Part shown: in pieces, positions 8,616 to 18,450 of the stretch | How the letters are laid out: every line of letters begins with the position of its first letter | Position numbering within the stretch: position 1 is the stretch's first letter | Assembly: GCF_000775285.1 (NCBI RefSeq) | Contig: NZ_JJML01000008.1 | Coordinates: 1-41,190 of the forward strand | Direction: 5' to 3' | DNA length: 41,190 bases | Source: Neosynechococcus sphagnicola sy1 | Lineage (GTDB): Bacteria > Cyanobacteriota > Cyanobacteriia > Neosynechococcales > Neosynechococcaceae | Made by a program: the position numbers and the translations under genes | The notes under the pieces: model-generated | Told to the model about the DNA's origin: nothing | The model's input: only the letters and a program-made list of their open reading frames with translations | Database searches by the model: none

Positions 8616-10182
8616 TTACAAACCTAAATCAACGGCAATACGATGGGCGCAGGCGAAGCCAGAAAATGCCACTGCGTTTAAGCCTTGTCCTGGGAAGGTA
8701 CTGTCCCCAACACAATAGAGACCGGGAATTGCGGTGCGGTTGAAGGGCATTCTCAGTAATCCCGGTAATTTTCGCTGGGGAATGGGGCCGTAGGTGCCAT
8801 CAACTCGTCCTAAAAAACGACGGTGGGTGCGGGGGGTTCCCACTTCCTGATAGTCCAAGAGGGCGGCCAAGTTGGGCACAATCTTTTGCAGACGTTCAAC
8901 GATGCGGGCAGCTGTCTCTTCTTTTTTCTGCTCGTAGGCTCGGGGAGATAACCCTTGCCAATCCGCCAGCCAACTGGGGGTAAAGGCATGAATAATATGG
9001 TGATCGGGGGGAGCTAAATCTGGGTCTAGCAAGGTGGGAATGGAAACAAACAAAGTTGCTTCTGGGTCTTCCATCCGTGCCCAATCCTCCAGCAGGATGT
9101 GGTGACACTCGGTTTCGGGGGGAACTGCCGTTGCCTTAACCCCTAAGTGCAAACTCAAGAAGCTGGGAGATTTCTGATAGCGTTGTTGCCATTGCTGTTC
9201 TGCACGCGGCAGTGGTTTTGAGGGCAGCAATTTTTCAAAGGTATCCCAGCGGGTGGCGTTGGAGATCACCCGGCGGGCACGATAGGTTTTGCCGGAAGCC
9301 ACTTGGACGCCCACCGCCCGTCCATCCTCCAGTAAAATCTCGGTGACTCGGGCTTGATACTCAATGTGGCCTCCGGCTTTTTCTAGGCCTTCCACCAGCT
9401 TTTGAGCAATTTGACCCACTCCCCCCCTTGGGATAGTTAATACCCCCATAGTGGCGATCGCTGAACACCATGCCTGCATTAATCATGGGTGTTCGATCCG
9501 CAGGCACCACCGACCAGCAGTAGCACTCCATGTCAATAAACTTCAGCAACACGGGGTTATGGATATAGCGACGGGCAATCTCACCCACATTTTGGGGTAA
9601 GTACTTCACCAATCCCAGACAGGCCAGGGGATGCTGAAAAAAAACGCGCAGCAAATAACGGGGTTCTTCCAGGGAGAGGAGTTCCATGGCATTCAAGCAA
9701 TGGAAGACCCGCCAACACTCGTCATAGAACTGACGAATTCCCTGTCGCTCCTCAGGGAAATACTGATCCAACTCTTGTAAAAAATTCTCATAATTACGAT
9801 GGACTTTTAAGTCCAATCTATCCGGCAGATGGTAATGAATTTGTACCGGGTCGGGAATCGTCTCCAGGCTGACGTTGACCGCCTGCAAGGCTCGGGTCAG
9901 GAGATTGGTCGTGCCCTCCGTGCCAAAACCAAAAATCATGGAAGCACCGACATCAAAGCGGTAGTGTGCCAGTTCACCAGATAGGGGGTCGGGCACTTGA
10001 CGCTCGAAATAGCCTCCACTGCCCCCAGGAATCAAATATCGTTCTAGGACTAATACCCGCCCACCTTTGGCGGCTAATTGAGTTGCCGTCACCAGACCGC
10101 CAATCCCTGAACCAATCACGATGGCATCATAGACCGTTGCAGCGGGAGGAGAGATCGGGGGATTCAGAGAAGCAGCAGCCAT
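8616..10182 (-). CDS. crtH: Carotenoid cis-trans isomerase, CrtISO/CrtH type (one frameshift)
   Basis: The protein is an FAD-dependent oxidoreductase-like isomerase that converts poly-cis-lycopene to all-trans-lycopene in carotenoid synthesis. The N-terminus has the dinucleotide-binding motif [20 protein letters not shown] and [17 protein letters not shown]. Further on are [20 protein letters not shown] and the C-terminal FAD signature [20 protein letters not shown]. The gene is broken at a seven-base G run on the coding strand (9421-9427 as C7). With six Gs the frame runs [19 protein letters not shown], giving about 521 residues. I place the start at the ATG at 10182 (MAAASLNPP), because the upstream extension to 10314 is not family-like. 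It is transcribed divergently from serS across 187 bases that should contain both promoters. Confidence 0.88.
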
Positions 10183-10369
10183 AGAAACATTCACAAGGAT
10201 CTGAGCATTCTTAGCCTTCTCAGTGTATCTGAGCAGCTGTGGGAAAGCGCACGATTTTGACCTTGAACCCATTCTCCTTGGCAGCACAGGAGCATAAACT
10301 GCAACCACTCCCACACAGGATGCCTGATAATTTCTGTGATAGCCAATTTAGACATATCCCACCACTGCT

Positions 10370-11647
10370 GTGCTTGACCTCAAACAATTACGGGAGCATC
10401 CAGATGTCGTCCAGAAACGCCTCAACTGTCGGGGGGATTACCCGATCCAACCGCTGCTAGACCTTGATCGCCAACAGCGAGACTTAGAAAAAGAACGTAC
10501 CCAGCTGCAAGCCCGTGGCAATGAGATAGGTAAACGGGTGGCCCAGGAAATAAAAGCAGGGGCTGACCCCCAGGGAGCCGAAGTTCAAGCCCTGAAAGAT
10601 GCTGGCAACCAGATCAAAGCGCAGATCAGCAACCTGGAACCCCAAGAGAAGCAACTGAAGGCTCACCTTGAGACCCTGCTGTTAACCTTTCCCAATTTAC
10701 CCAGTCCCTCTACCCCCCTTGGCTGCAATGAAACCGAAAATGTCGAAGTTCGGCGCTGGGGCGATGAATTCCGTCCCCCTGACCCAGGGATTTTGCCCCA
10801 CTGGGAAATCGGAGAACAACTGGGAATTTTAAACTTTGAGCGCTCGGTGAAAGTTGCCCAGAGTCGCTTTGTCACCCTGGTCGGTAAGGGAGCAGCGCTA
10901 GAGCGGGCGTTGATCCAGTTGATGCTCGATCGCCAGGTACAGGCAGGTTACATTGAAATCATGCCCCCACTGTTGGTGAATTCGACCTCGCTCACGGCCA
11001 CCGGCCAGCTGCCTAAATTTGCCGAAGAAAGCTTTCAGTGTGCCCAGGATGATTTGTGGTTAGTGCCAACGGCTGAGGTACCCGTTACCAATCTCTATCG
11101 CGATGAAATTCTGGCAGCGACCGACCTGCCGATTTACCACTGTGCCTACACTCCCTGTTTTCGCCGTGAGGCTGGCAGCTATGGCCGGGATACCCGGGGC
11201 CTGATTCGTCTGCATCAGTTTAATAAGGTGGAACTGGTGAAGTTTGTTCACCCTCAAACCTCTGAGGCTGAACATCAAACCCTGGTGCGGGATGCGGAAG
11301 CCATTTTACAAGCCCTCCAGCTCCCCTACCGGGTGATTGAACTGTGTACGGGAGATTTAGGTTTCTCAGCCGCGAAGTGCTATGACTTGGAAGTCTGGCT
11401 GCCCTCGGCTGGCACCTATCGGGAGATTTCCAGTTGCTCTAATTTTGGAGATTTTCAGGCTCGTCGCGGCAATATCCGGTTTAAAGCCTCAGGGCAAAAG
11501 GGAACTCAGTTTGTCCATACCCTGAACGGTTCTGGGTTGGCAGTGGGGCGTACCATGGCAGCAATTCTGGAAAATTACCAGCAGCCCGATGGCACCATCC
11601 AGATCCCCAAGGTCTTGCAACCCTACCTGGGACGGGAGGTTTTGTAA
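10370..11647 (+). CDS. serS: Seryl-tRNA synthetase
   Basis: The protein charges tRNA-Ser, and tRNA-Sec where present, with serine. Its 425 residues match the usual class IIa length. It has an N-terminal antiparallel coiled-coil arm (residues about 1-110, starting [20 protein letters not shown]), then the catalytic core with motif 2 at [20 protein letters not shown] and motif 3 at [19 protein letters not shown]. The start is a GTG (read as Met), supported by alignment of MLDLKQLRE with the typical N-terminus. The gene is intact, in contrast to many of its neighbours. Confidence 0.97.
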   Translation: MLDLKQLREHPDVVQKRLNCRGDYPIQPLLDLDRQQRDLEKERTQLQARGNEIGKRVAQEIKAGADPQGAEVQALKDAGNQIKAQISNLEPQEKQLKAHLETLLLTFPNLPSPSTPLGCNETENVEVRRWGDEFRPPDPGILPHWEIGEQLGILNFERSVKVAQSRFVTLVGKGAALERALIQLMLDRQVQAGYIEIMPPLLVNSTSLTATGQLPKFAEESFQCAQDDLWLVPTAEVPVTNLYRDEILAATDLPIYHCAYTPCFRREAGSYGRDTRGLIRLHQFNKVELVKFVHPQTSEAEHQTLVRDAEAILQALQLPYRVIELCTGDLGFSAAKCYDLEVWLPSAGTYREISSCSNFGDFQARRGNIRFKASGQKGTQFVHTLNGSGLAVGRTMAAILENYQQPDGTIQIPKVLQPYLGREVL

Positions 11648-11718
11648 GCGGTAGGCAAGCAACAGATGACAATGCTAGGCTCATGGGATGGCGATGCTGT
11701 GGCATGCAGACCGAAATT

Positions 11719-12435
11719 ATGTTGATCCCCATCACCCGCAAGAAATTTGAAGTGCTGATCCCGTTTCTGGCAACGGGTACCCAGTACCTTTATTGCTGGG
11801 GAAAGGTGGCCGACCTGCTGCGACGACTGCTGATTTCAGTGGTGGGCATTGTGGTGGCGTTGTTCTTCAGTAACGTCCTGGGCCCAGACTTTAAGTTCCT
11901 GCCGTTAAGTTTAGGGATTGTCTCCTTGTCCTACTGGTTATGGGCTCCGATTCTCGGGGCAAGTTTGCGCAATGCCAGTTACCGTAAGTATCCCTATGCA
12001 GGGTTTTGGCGGGGTGAAATCCTAGATGTTTATATTACTGAGGAGCTGATCGGCACTGAGGAAACCGTCAACAAGCGGGGTGAACTGGTGATTGTCGAAA
12101 ATCGAGAACGCCGCCTCAATCTAGAAATTGGCGATCCAGCAGGGTTCTCCACCCGGCTTCAGGTACCGGTGCGACGGGGACATCAGGCGATCGCCCCTGG
12201 ACAGGTGGCGGAAACTTTACTGTTATCCAACGATCCTGACCTCGGTCGCATTGCCAAAACGGCGGACATTTACCTGCCAGACTACAAGCTCTGGGTGAGT
12301 GACTACCCTTATCTGCGTCGGGATACCTTTGTCGAAGTCAGCGGTCAGTTGCGATCGCGACCGCCGCAAAAGCAGACCCGGAGGGGACGTTCTGCCAAAT
12401 CCCCTCGCCGTTCTGCCGTTGAATCTGAAGGCTAG
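11719..12435 (+). CDS. Conserved cyanobacterial membrane protein of unknown function
   Basis: I choose the ATG at 11719 (MLIPITRKKFEVLIPFLATG), giving about 238 residues; an in-frame start exists at 11683. Two adjacent hydrophobic segments (about residues 35-55 and 62-85 from this start: LLISVVGIVVALFFSNVLG and FLPLSLGIVSLSYWLWAPIL) form a membrane hairpin. A soluble region of mostly beta-type sequence follows (RGEILDVYITEEL, ERRLNLEIGDPAGFSTRLQV), then a strongly basic tail (PPQKQTRRGRSAKSPRR). I recall similar cyanobacterial proteins with a generic transporter annotation, but nothing here shows transport. It follows serS closely on the same strand, and its stop codon overlaps the stop of the convergent cobH gene. 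Confidence 0.6.
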   Translation: MLIPITRKKFEVLIPFLATGTQYLYCWGKVADLLRRLLISVVGIVVALFFSNVLGPDFKFLPLSLGIVSLSYWLWAPILGASLRNASYRKYPYAGFWRGEILDVYITEELIGTEETVNKRGELVIVENRERRLNLEIGDPAGFSTRLQVPVRRGHQAIAPGQVAETLLLSNDPDLGRIAKTADIYLPDYKLWVSDYPYLRRDTFVEVSGQLRSRPPQKQTRRGRSAKSPRRSAVESEG

Positions 12436-13071
12436 GCTTTTGGATAAACAGCCTTACCATCCTGACCATAGGCTTGCCAAGATAACTCGACTAAGCCATT
12501 GAAGATGGCACTTGCCACCACGGGACTGCCTTTACGACCCTCAATCCGAATATGGGCAACCAGGGTTTCTTGCAGCCGCGACTTGGTAGTTTCGGCATCC
12601 ACAAACCCAGACGGGGGTGGCAATGACCAGGGTTGGCTTCACCTCTTCGGCTTCAATCATGTTCAGCAGGCTGAACAGGGCTGTCTGGGCTTGACCAATG
12701 ACAAAAATTGCTTCTGGGTAGTGGCGAGCTAGGGTTTCAAGACCCCAGGATGCCTGGGTTTTACCTCTCTGGGGACGGGTGGCAATCTCCGTTGCACAGT
12801 AGACCGGATTCACAAAGGTCTGCTCCAGCAGAGGTAAGATCCCCGCATGCACCATCGGCACATCGACAATAATGGTGGTGCGGGCAGCCAGAGCAGCAGC
12901 ACCGGATTGCAACGCTTGCTCTGAAAAGCGAATTAAGGATTTGTACTCAAAGTCAGCCGTGGCATAAACCACGCAACGGACAATTTCATACTCAGCAGGA
13001 GAAAATGTATGGTCTCCAATTTCCTGATCAATAATGGCGAGACTTTGGGCATCACTAATGTGCCATTCCAT
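12432..13071 (-). CDS. cobH: Precorrin-8X methylmutase (one frameshift, unusual active site)
   Basis: CobH/CbiC moves a methyl group from C-11 to C-12 of precorrin-8X to give hydrogenobyrinate in corrin (vitamin B12) synthesis. Recognisable blocks are SPAEYEIVRCVVYATADFEY, GAAALAARTTIIVDVPMVHA and the C-terminal GSPVVASAIFNGL. The frame breaks at a five-base C run on the coding strand (12613-12617 as G5). With four Cs it reads LVIATPSGFVDAETTKSRL, giving the usual length of about 212 residues. Tyr36 stands where most family members have the catalytic histidine (R-x-x-H-A-T). The gene stands alone, convergent with the membrane protein gene, and I see no cobalamin riboswitch upstream. Confidence 0.85.
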
Positions 13072-13395
13072 GTGGAGAAGCTCAGAGAGGGATGGTAGAG
13101 ATTTTACTCTGACGCTCCATTCGCAAGGGAGTCGAGATCATCCATTGCAGCCGAGCGGTGGTTAGCACCTATCCTACTTCAGGCAAGGTAGGTCTGGGTG
13201 ACCGGATCGACGGCTGTCACCCTTGAGATTTTAATCCGCTTCTGAGACTGATGGCTCCTGGATCGTCCATGGTGATTGTGGTACCCGGTGGAATCGATAG
13301 ACGTGAATTGATCCTTAACCTTTGCCAAGGTCTCCCACCGCCCTACTCCGCTGGTTACTCTCCTCAGGGTCTCTCAAGCATTAACTGACTAGGAG
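13072..13395. other. Gene-free spacer
   Basis: These 324 bases lie between the RND pump stop and the cobH start, both on the minus strand. The part next to 13072 should carry the cobH promoter. I see no coding sequence, strong hairpin or riboswitch core. Confidence 0.5.
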
Positions 13396-16300
13396 TTATT
13401 CCTCTGGGGGCAATAGAGTGGTCTGGGGGTGGCGGGTCTGTAGCCGGGTGCGAATGGTGTTCACCACAATGTAAACAATCGGCACCACAAACAGGCTCAG
13501 GAAGGTTGAGACAAACATACCGCCGAGAATGGTTGTTCCGAGAGAAATGCGGGCATTGGCCCCTGCTCCGGTGGCGATCGCGAGGGGGAAGACCCCGACT
13601 ACAAAGGAAATCGCGGTCATCAAAATCGGGCGCAGTCGTTCCTGAGAGGCTTGCAGGGCTGCCTTCACCGTTGATAATCCCTGATCCCGCATCTGGTTGG
13701 CGAACTCAACAATCAAAATCGCATTTTTACTCGCCAGCCCAATCAGCATCACCAAACCAATTTGACCGTAAACATCATTGGGCAATCCTCGGAAAAACTG
13801 AGCCCCCAAAGCTCCCAGCACTGCCAGCGGCACCGACATGATGATGATCAGGGGATCGATATAACTTTCGTATTGGGCAGCCAGTACCAGAAACACAATA
13901 ATCAATCCCAGACCAAAGATCAGCGGTGCTTGCCCCCCTGACTTGACCTCCTCTAAAGATAAGCCAGTCCAGGAATAGCCCATGCCTCGGGGGAGGGTCT
14001 CTTGAGCTAGTTTTTCCACGGTCTGGATCGCCTGCCCAGAACTGATACCGGGGGCTGCCGAACCCGTCACCTGGGCGGAACGAAACAGGTTGTAGTGGTT
14101 AATAATCTGAGGCCCCGTAGTCGAAGTAACCGTGACCAGGTTGCTGAGGGGAATCATCTGATCTTGATCAGAGCGCACATAGAGTCGCTGTAAATCGGCG
14201 GGACTGGCGCGAAATTGCTGATCAGCCTGCACAATCACCCGATAGGTGCGGGCAAAGAGGTCAAAGTCATTGACATACTGAGAACCGAGATAAATTTGCA
14301 GCGTGTTAAACACATCTTGGAGGTTTACCTGAAGCGCCAGTGCTCGGTTGCGGTCGACTTCGATTAACAACTTCGGTGAGTTGATGGCAAAGGGGGTATT
14401 TACCCGCATCAAGCCAGGGATGGTGTTGGCTTTTTGAGTCAGTTCTGTGGTGGCTTCAAACAAGGTTTTCAACCCCAGATTGCCCTGATCCTGAATTTGT
14501 AAGTCAAAGCCACCCAAACTACTTCCCACCTGAATGGTGGGCGGATTCCCTGAAAACACGAGGGCCTCAGAGATCGTGGAAAAAGATCCCATGACCTGGC
14601 CAATAATGGCCTCCACGGGTTTGTCCGGTCGTTCAGACCAGGGTTTGAGGGTAGTAAAGACAATGCCCTTGTCGGGGCCATTACCGAAAAAGCTAAATCC
14701 GGCGATCGCGAAGGTGCCAGTAGTTTCTGGCAACGCCAGGAGATCCTTTTCCACCTGTTTCAGCACCTTGTTGGTGTACTCCAGGGAAACGCCTTGGGGG
14801 GACTGGACAATCGTGACAAAATATCCCTGGTCTTCATCGGGGACAAAGCCGCTGGGGACGATCGTAAACAACCAGTAGGTACAGCCCAGAGAGAGGGCAA
14901 AGAGCACCAGTACCGCCCCCTTAAACCGCACCAATGCCTGCAAAGAGCGATCGTAGCCCCGACGGCTTTGGGCAATCCCCCAGTTAATGCCGTTAAAGAA
15001 CCAGTTGCGAGATTGCTGCCCTGGACGCAATAACAGGGCGGACAAGGCCGGGGTCAGGGTTAAGGCATTGAAGGTGGAGAGGCCGATGGAAAAGGCGATC
15101 GTCAAGGCGAATTGCTGGTACAGACGACCCGTGACCCCTGGGAAAAAGGCCACCGGGATAAAGACCGCCATCAGCACCAGGGAAGTAGCAACCACCGCCC
15201 CCGTCACCTCTGCCATCGACTCAATGGTGGCTTCCAGGGGATTGAGGTGCTTTTCCTCCATCAGGCGGGTGACATTTTCCACGACCACGATGGCATCATC
15301 CACCACCCCCCCCGTTGCCAAAATTAATCCAAACAGGGTGAGACTATTGACGGAAAAGTTAAAGGCTTTAATTAAGGCAAAGGTGCCGATCAACGCCACT
15401 GGAATCGTGATTGCTGGGATTAACGTTGTGCGCCAATCCTGGAGAAACAGGAAAATTACCAGCACCACGAGGGCGATCGCGGTTGCCAGGGTAATCACCA
15501 CCTCACGAATGGATTCCTCCACCGCCAGCGTCGTATCAAAGGCAACCTGATACTTCATCCCAGGCGGAAACTGTTGGCTCAACTTCTCTAGGGCTTGCTT
15601 GACCTCATGGGCCACTTGCAAGGCGTTACTCCCCGTTAATTGAGACACCCCAATGCCAATGCCCTCCTGGCCGCGAAACCGCAGGGTGGTGCTGTAGTCT
15701 TGGGCACCCAGTTCAGCACGACCCACATCCCGAACTCGCACCAAGTTCCCGTCAGCAGCGGTTTTGATCACAATGTCCCCAAACTCATCGGCTCCCTTGA
15801 GGCGACTCATGGCCTGCACATTAATTTGGTAGGCTTGACCGGAGGGAGCTGGGGGCTGACCAATTTGTCCCGCACCAACCTGGAGATTTTGCTCTTCCAG
15901 AGCATCGACGACATCCTGGGGCGTTAACCCCCGACTGGATAACCGAGCTGGATCGAGCCAGAGACGCATGGCATAACGGCGTTCGCCAAACAACTGTACC
16001 TCACCGACCCCTGGTAACCGCTTAATCGGGTCTACTAAATACAGGTCGGCATAGTTACTGAGAAACAGCGGGTCAAATTGGTTGGCCTCGGAATAGAGAC
16101 CGATTGCCAAGACAAAACTGCCGCCAGCGGAGGCCTTGCTCACCGACACCCCGGTTTGATTCACCTCTGCGGGGAGTTGGGACTGGACAACCGACACCCG
16201 GTTCTGTACATCTACGGCGGCTATATCCTTATCCCTTGACTGGTCAAAGGTCACCGTGATGGTGCTGGAACCATCACTGGCACTGCTGGAAGCAATATAT

Positions 16301-16530
16301 TGCATTCCTTCGACACCATTAATTTGCCGCTCCAGGATCGACGTCACCCCCGTTTCGACCACTTCTGCACTGGCACCGGGGTAGTTCGCCGTCACGTTGA
16401 CGGTGGGTGGGGTGACATCGGGGTAGTACTCAACGGGCAGCGTTGGCAGCGCCACCATGCCCACCAGAATGATCAGCAAGGAGCAAACCGTCGCAAAGAC
16501 AGGGCGCTTGATGAAGAAGTTGACAAACAT
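13396..16530 (-). CDS. RND efflux pump, HAE1/AcrB type
   Basis: This is the proton-driven inner-membrane subunit of a tripartite efflux system. The 1,044 residues match the usual AcrB length. The N-terminus MFVNFFIKRPVFATVCSLLI is the first transmembrane helix, followed by porter-domain motifs such as YPGASAEVVE. The proton-relay aspartates are in TGGVVDDAIVVVENV (near residue 407) and the relay lysine in GLASKNAILIVEFANQ (near residue 935). Two sets of membrane helices flank two large periplasmic loops, the standard duplicated layout. The gene is intact. It lies 67 bases downstream of its adaptor gene. No TolC-type channel is present in the window. Substrate cannot be inferred. Confidence 0.95.
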   Translation of the reverse strand: MFVNFFIKRPVFATVCSLLIILVGMVALPTLPVEYYPDVTPPTVNVTANYPGASAEVVETGVTSILERQINGVEGMQYIASSSASDGSSTITVTFDQSRDKDIAAVDVQNRVSVVQSQLPAEVNQTGVSVSKASAGGSFVLAIGLYSEANQFDPLFLSNYADLYLVDPIKRLPGVGEVQLFGERRYAMRLWLDPARLSSRGLTPQDVVDALEEQNLQVGAGQIGQPPAPSGQAYQINVQAMSRLKGADEFGDIVIKTAADGNLVRVRDVGRAELGAQDYSTTLRFRGQEGIGIGVSQLTGSNALQVAHEVKQALEKLSQQFPPGMKYQVAFDTTLAVEESIREVVITLATAIALVVLVIFLFLQDWRTTLIPAITIPVALIGTFALIKAFNFSVNSLTLFGLILATGGVVDDAIVVVENVTRLMEEKHLNPLEATIESMAEVTGAVVATSLVLMAVFIPVAFFPGVTGRLYQQFALTIAFSIGLSTFNALTLTPALSALLLRPGQQSRNWFFNGINWGIAQSRRGYDRSLQALVRFKGAVLVLFALSLGCTYWLFTIVPSGFVPDEDQGYFVTIVQSPQGVSLEYTNKVLKQVEKDLLALPETTGTFAIAGFSFFGNGPDKGIVFTTLKPWSERPDKPVEAIIGQVMGSFSTISEALVFSGNPPTIQVGSSLGGFDLQIQDQGNLGLKTLFEATTELTQKANTIPGLMRVNTPFAINSPKLLIEVDRNRALALQVNLQDVFNTLQIYLGSQYVNDFDLFARTYRVIVQADQQFRASPADLQRLYVRSDQDQMIPLSNLVTVTSTTGPQIINHYNLFRSAQVTGSAAPGISSGQAIQTVEKLAQETLPRGMGYSWTGLSLEEVKSGGQAPLIFGLGLIIVFLVLAAQYESYIDPLIIIMSVPLAVLGALGAQFFRGLPNDVYGQIGLVMLIGLASKNAILIVEFANQMRDQGLSTVKAALQASQERLRPILMTAISFVVGVFPLAIATGAGANARISLGTTILGGMFVSTFLSLFVVPIVYIVVNTIRTRLQTRHPQTTLLPPEE

Positions 16531-16597
16531 GGAGAGTCCTGGAGGAGAGACGGGACACGCAATGGGCTGAATGAGTCAGTGCTAAGGAGACAGGCCG

Positions 16598-17846
16598 CTA
16601 AGATTCTGGGGCCAGGGGTACCTGATCGGCGAGTTTCTGAATTCCGGAGATCACGAGCTTCTCTCCGGGCTGCAACCCCTGAAGCACTTGATATTGATTG
16701 CCTTCAATCGTGCCTAATTTCACGGGTTTTTGGCGGGCGACGAGCTTTTGTGAGTGGGAGGGGGAAGCCTGGGCGACAAACACAAAGTTCTGCCCCGCAA
16801 TATTGGTGACGGCTGAAGTGGGGATCAGCACCCCCGGTCGTTGATTCCAAACCACTCTCACCTGCACGTACTGGTCGGCTCGTAGGCGATCGCCCGTATT
16901 GTCGTAAAGTGCTTTCACTAAGACGGTTTGGGTGTTGTTATCCACTTTGGGTGAAATAAAGAATACCCGAGCCGCCCCCGTCACCTGTTTGTTGCCATCC
17001 ATTAACTGCACCAGGGTGCCGGAGCGCAGTTGCGGCGCATACTCAATCGGGATCGAGACATAAACCTCTAGGGGCTGGTTCTGGGTCACCGTAGTCAGGC
17101 GGGTAGCCGTCGTCACATAGTCGCCAATTTTGACCGGAATATCCCCCACGATCCCGGCAAAGGGAGCGGTAATGGCGTAGTAGTTCAACTGAACTTGCTG
17201 CTCCTGAACATTTGCCCGGCCTTCTTGAACCACCCGTGCCGCACTGGCAACGGCTGACTGTTGGGCCCGAATCTGCTGATCTAGGGCATCCAGATCAGAC
17301 TGGGCAGCCTGGAGACGGTTGGTAAAATCATCCAAATCTTGCTTCGTCACCGCTCCATCGGCATAGAGAGTTGTGTAGCGCTGGAACTGAGATTGACTGA
17401 ATTTCAAATTTGCCACCTTGGCAGAGCGCTGGGCTTGTAGCGATCTCAGGGTGTCACTGGCAGCGGTAAGGTTGGCGCTGTCGGAGGCGGCGGCGGCATT
17501 GAAACTGGCAACGGATGCTGCCTGTCGAGCTGGGTCAATTTGAATCAGGGGGGCTTGGGCGGCAACCCGATCCCCCGATCGCACCAAAATTTTGGTGACA
17601 TTTCCAGACACTTGGGGCAAGAGCGTCACCGAGCGGCGGGATTGCAAGGAGGCGACATATTCGGAACTCTCCGTGATGGTTCCGGAGGCAATCGTTACAA
17701 GTTTCACTGGTACCCCAGCTCCGGGGGGAGGGCCACCACTCGGGGGGGCGACACGCTACCAGCAGCATCAAAACGGTGGAAAACAAAATCAGGGGCTTGA
17801 CGCGAGAACCCTGGGTGAATTGTGTCAGATCAGCTGGCATCGGCAA
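16598..17846 (-). CDS. RND periplasmic adaptor (membrane fusion) lipoprotein (one frameshift)
   Basis: The protein is the HlyD/AcrA-type adaptor that links the pump to an outer-membrane channel. The N-terminus (MPMPADLTQFTQGSRVKPLI) is followed by a hydrophobic stretch with a lipobox, LMLLVAC, so it should be lipid-anchored. The mature part starts with biotinyl-lipoyl-like sequence (SVTLLPQVSGNVTKILVRSG), continues with a coiled-coil hairpin (about residues 125-220), and ends in beta-barrel and membrane-proximal domains (QYVQVRVVWNQRPGVLIP). The signal peptide and mature part are in different frames. The shift is at a C7 run on the coding strand (17742-17748 as G7). With six Cs the protein reads VACRPPSGGPPPGAGVPVKL and has about 415 residues. 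The pump gene follows downstream. Confidence 0.9.
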
Positions 17847-18450
17847 GGCTCTGGCGGTTGGCTTTAAGTCAGGCAGGGAATCAGGTCAGTTTACAGTCTG
17901 GCCAATTCCAGGATCGCTTCCAGCTCTAAAATCAGGAGTACTTAAGGGATCAGCCCCCTGAGAGTAGGCAGGCTAGCAGGGATATTCTAGAAGTTCTTTG
18001 GCGATCTTGCATCACCCACTTGGATCAGTTGCCCCCATCCTTAGCTGGGACATCATCTGGTAGATTATCCTCAGTGCTCCCTGCATCAGGTAGTTTTAGT
18101 TGTCCATGATTTACTTGAAGATTTGGAAAGTGAGATTGGTGGGGTTCGATCTTTAATTAAGTGCAAAGCAGTACTCAATTTTTGGATCCATGGGGTCGGA
18201 TACCTGTTTCACCGATGAGTATGCAGCGATGTATCTAGCAGGGCGGGTGCGGGCGATCGCCGATATTGAAGTCGAACTGATCCAGGAATGCCATCGCCAG
18301 TTTTAGACAATTGACCCAGATGTGCAGCCATGTCTCCAGTTCATTGGGTTCAGACCCCTAGGGCTTTAGCCCCTGACCTTCGGAACGCCAGTGCTAGCAG
18401 CGGAAACAGAGAACCGCCATAGTTGGTCAAACTCAGAACAGCATGTCACA
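17847..18450. other. Gene-poor divergent spacer with one small open frame
   Basis: These roughly 600 bases separate the divergent RND operon and the DUF815 gene and should contain both promoters. One small frame is open from 18157 to 18306, with an ATG at 18190. It would give MGSDTCFTDEYAAMYLAGRV and about 18 more residues, ending ECHRQF. It contains a HIP1 site, has no clear ribosome-binding site and is not recognised; it may be the tail of a decayed gene. Near 18362 a short hairpin (GGGC-TTTA-GCCC) occurs just upstream of the DUF815 gene. Confidence 0.4.

Noticed and set aside
13072-13395. Cobalamin riboswitch upstream of cobH
   Set aside because: No B12-box-like GCCACTG core or matching stems could be found.
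14987-15550. A 187-codon plus-strand frame inside the RND pump gene
   Set aside because: It lies wholly antisense to an intact 1,044-residue pump and its composition (Thr, Arg, Lys, Ala) is that of a shadow frame.
18118-18180. Possible tRNA because of GGGTTCGATC near 18143
   Set aside because: No acceptor stem, anticodon arm or matching D-arm could be folded around it.
18340-18380. Short GGGC-TTTA-GCCC hairpin as a CRISPR-like or dispersed repeat unit
   Set aside because: Only one copy was seen in the window and the stem is four base pairs.
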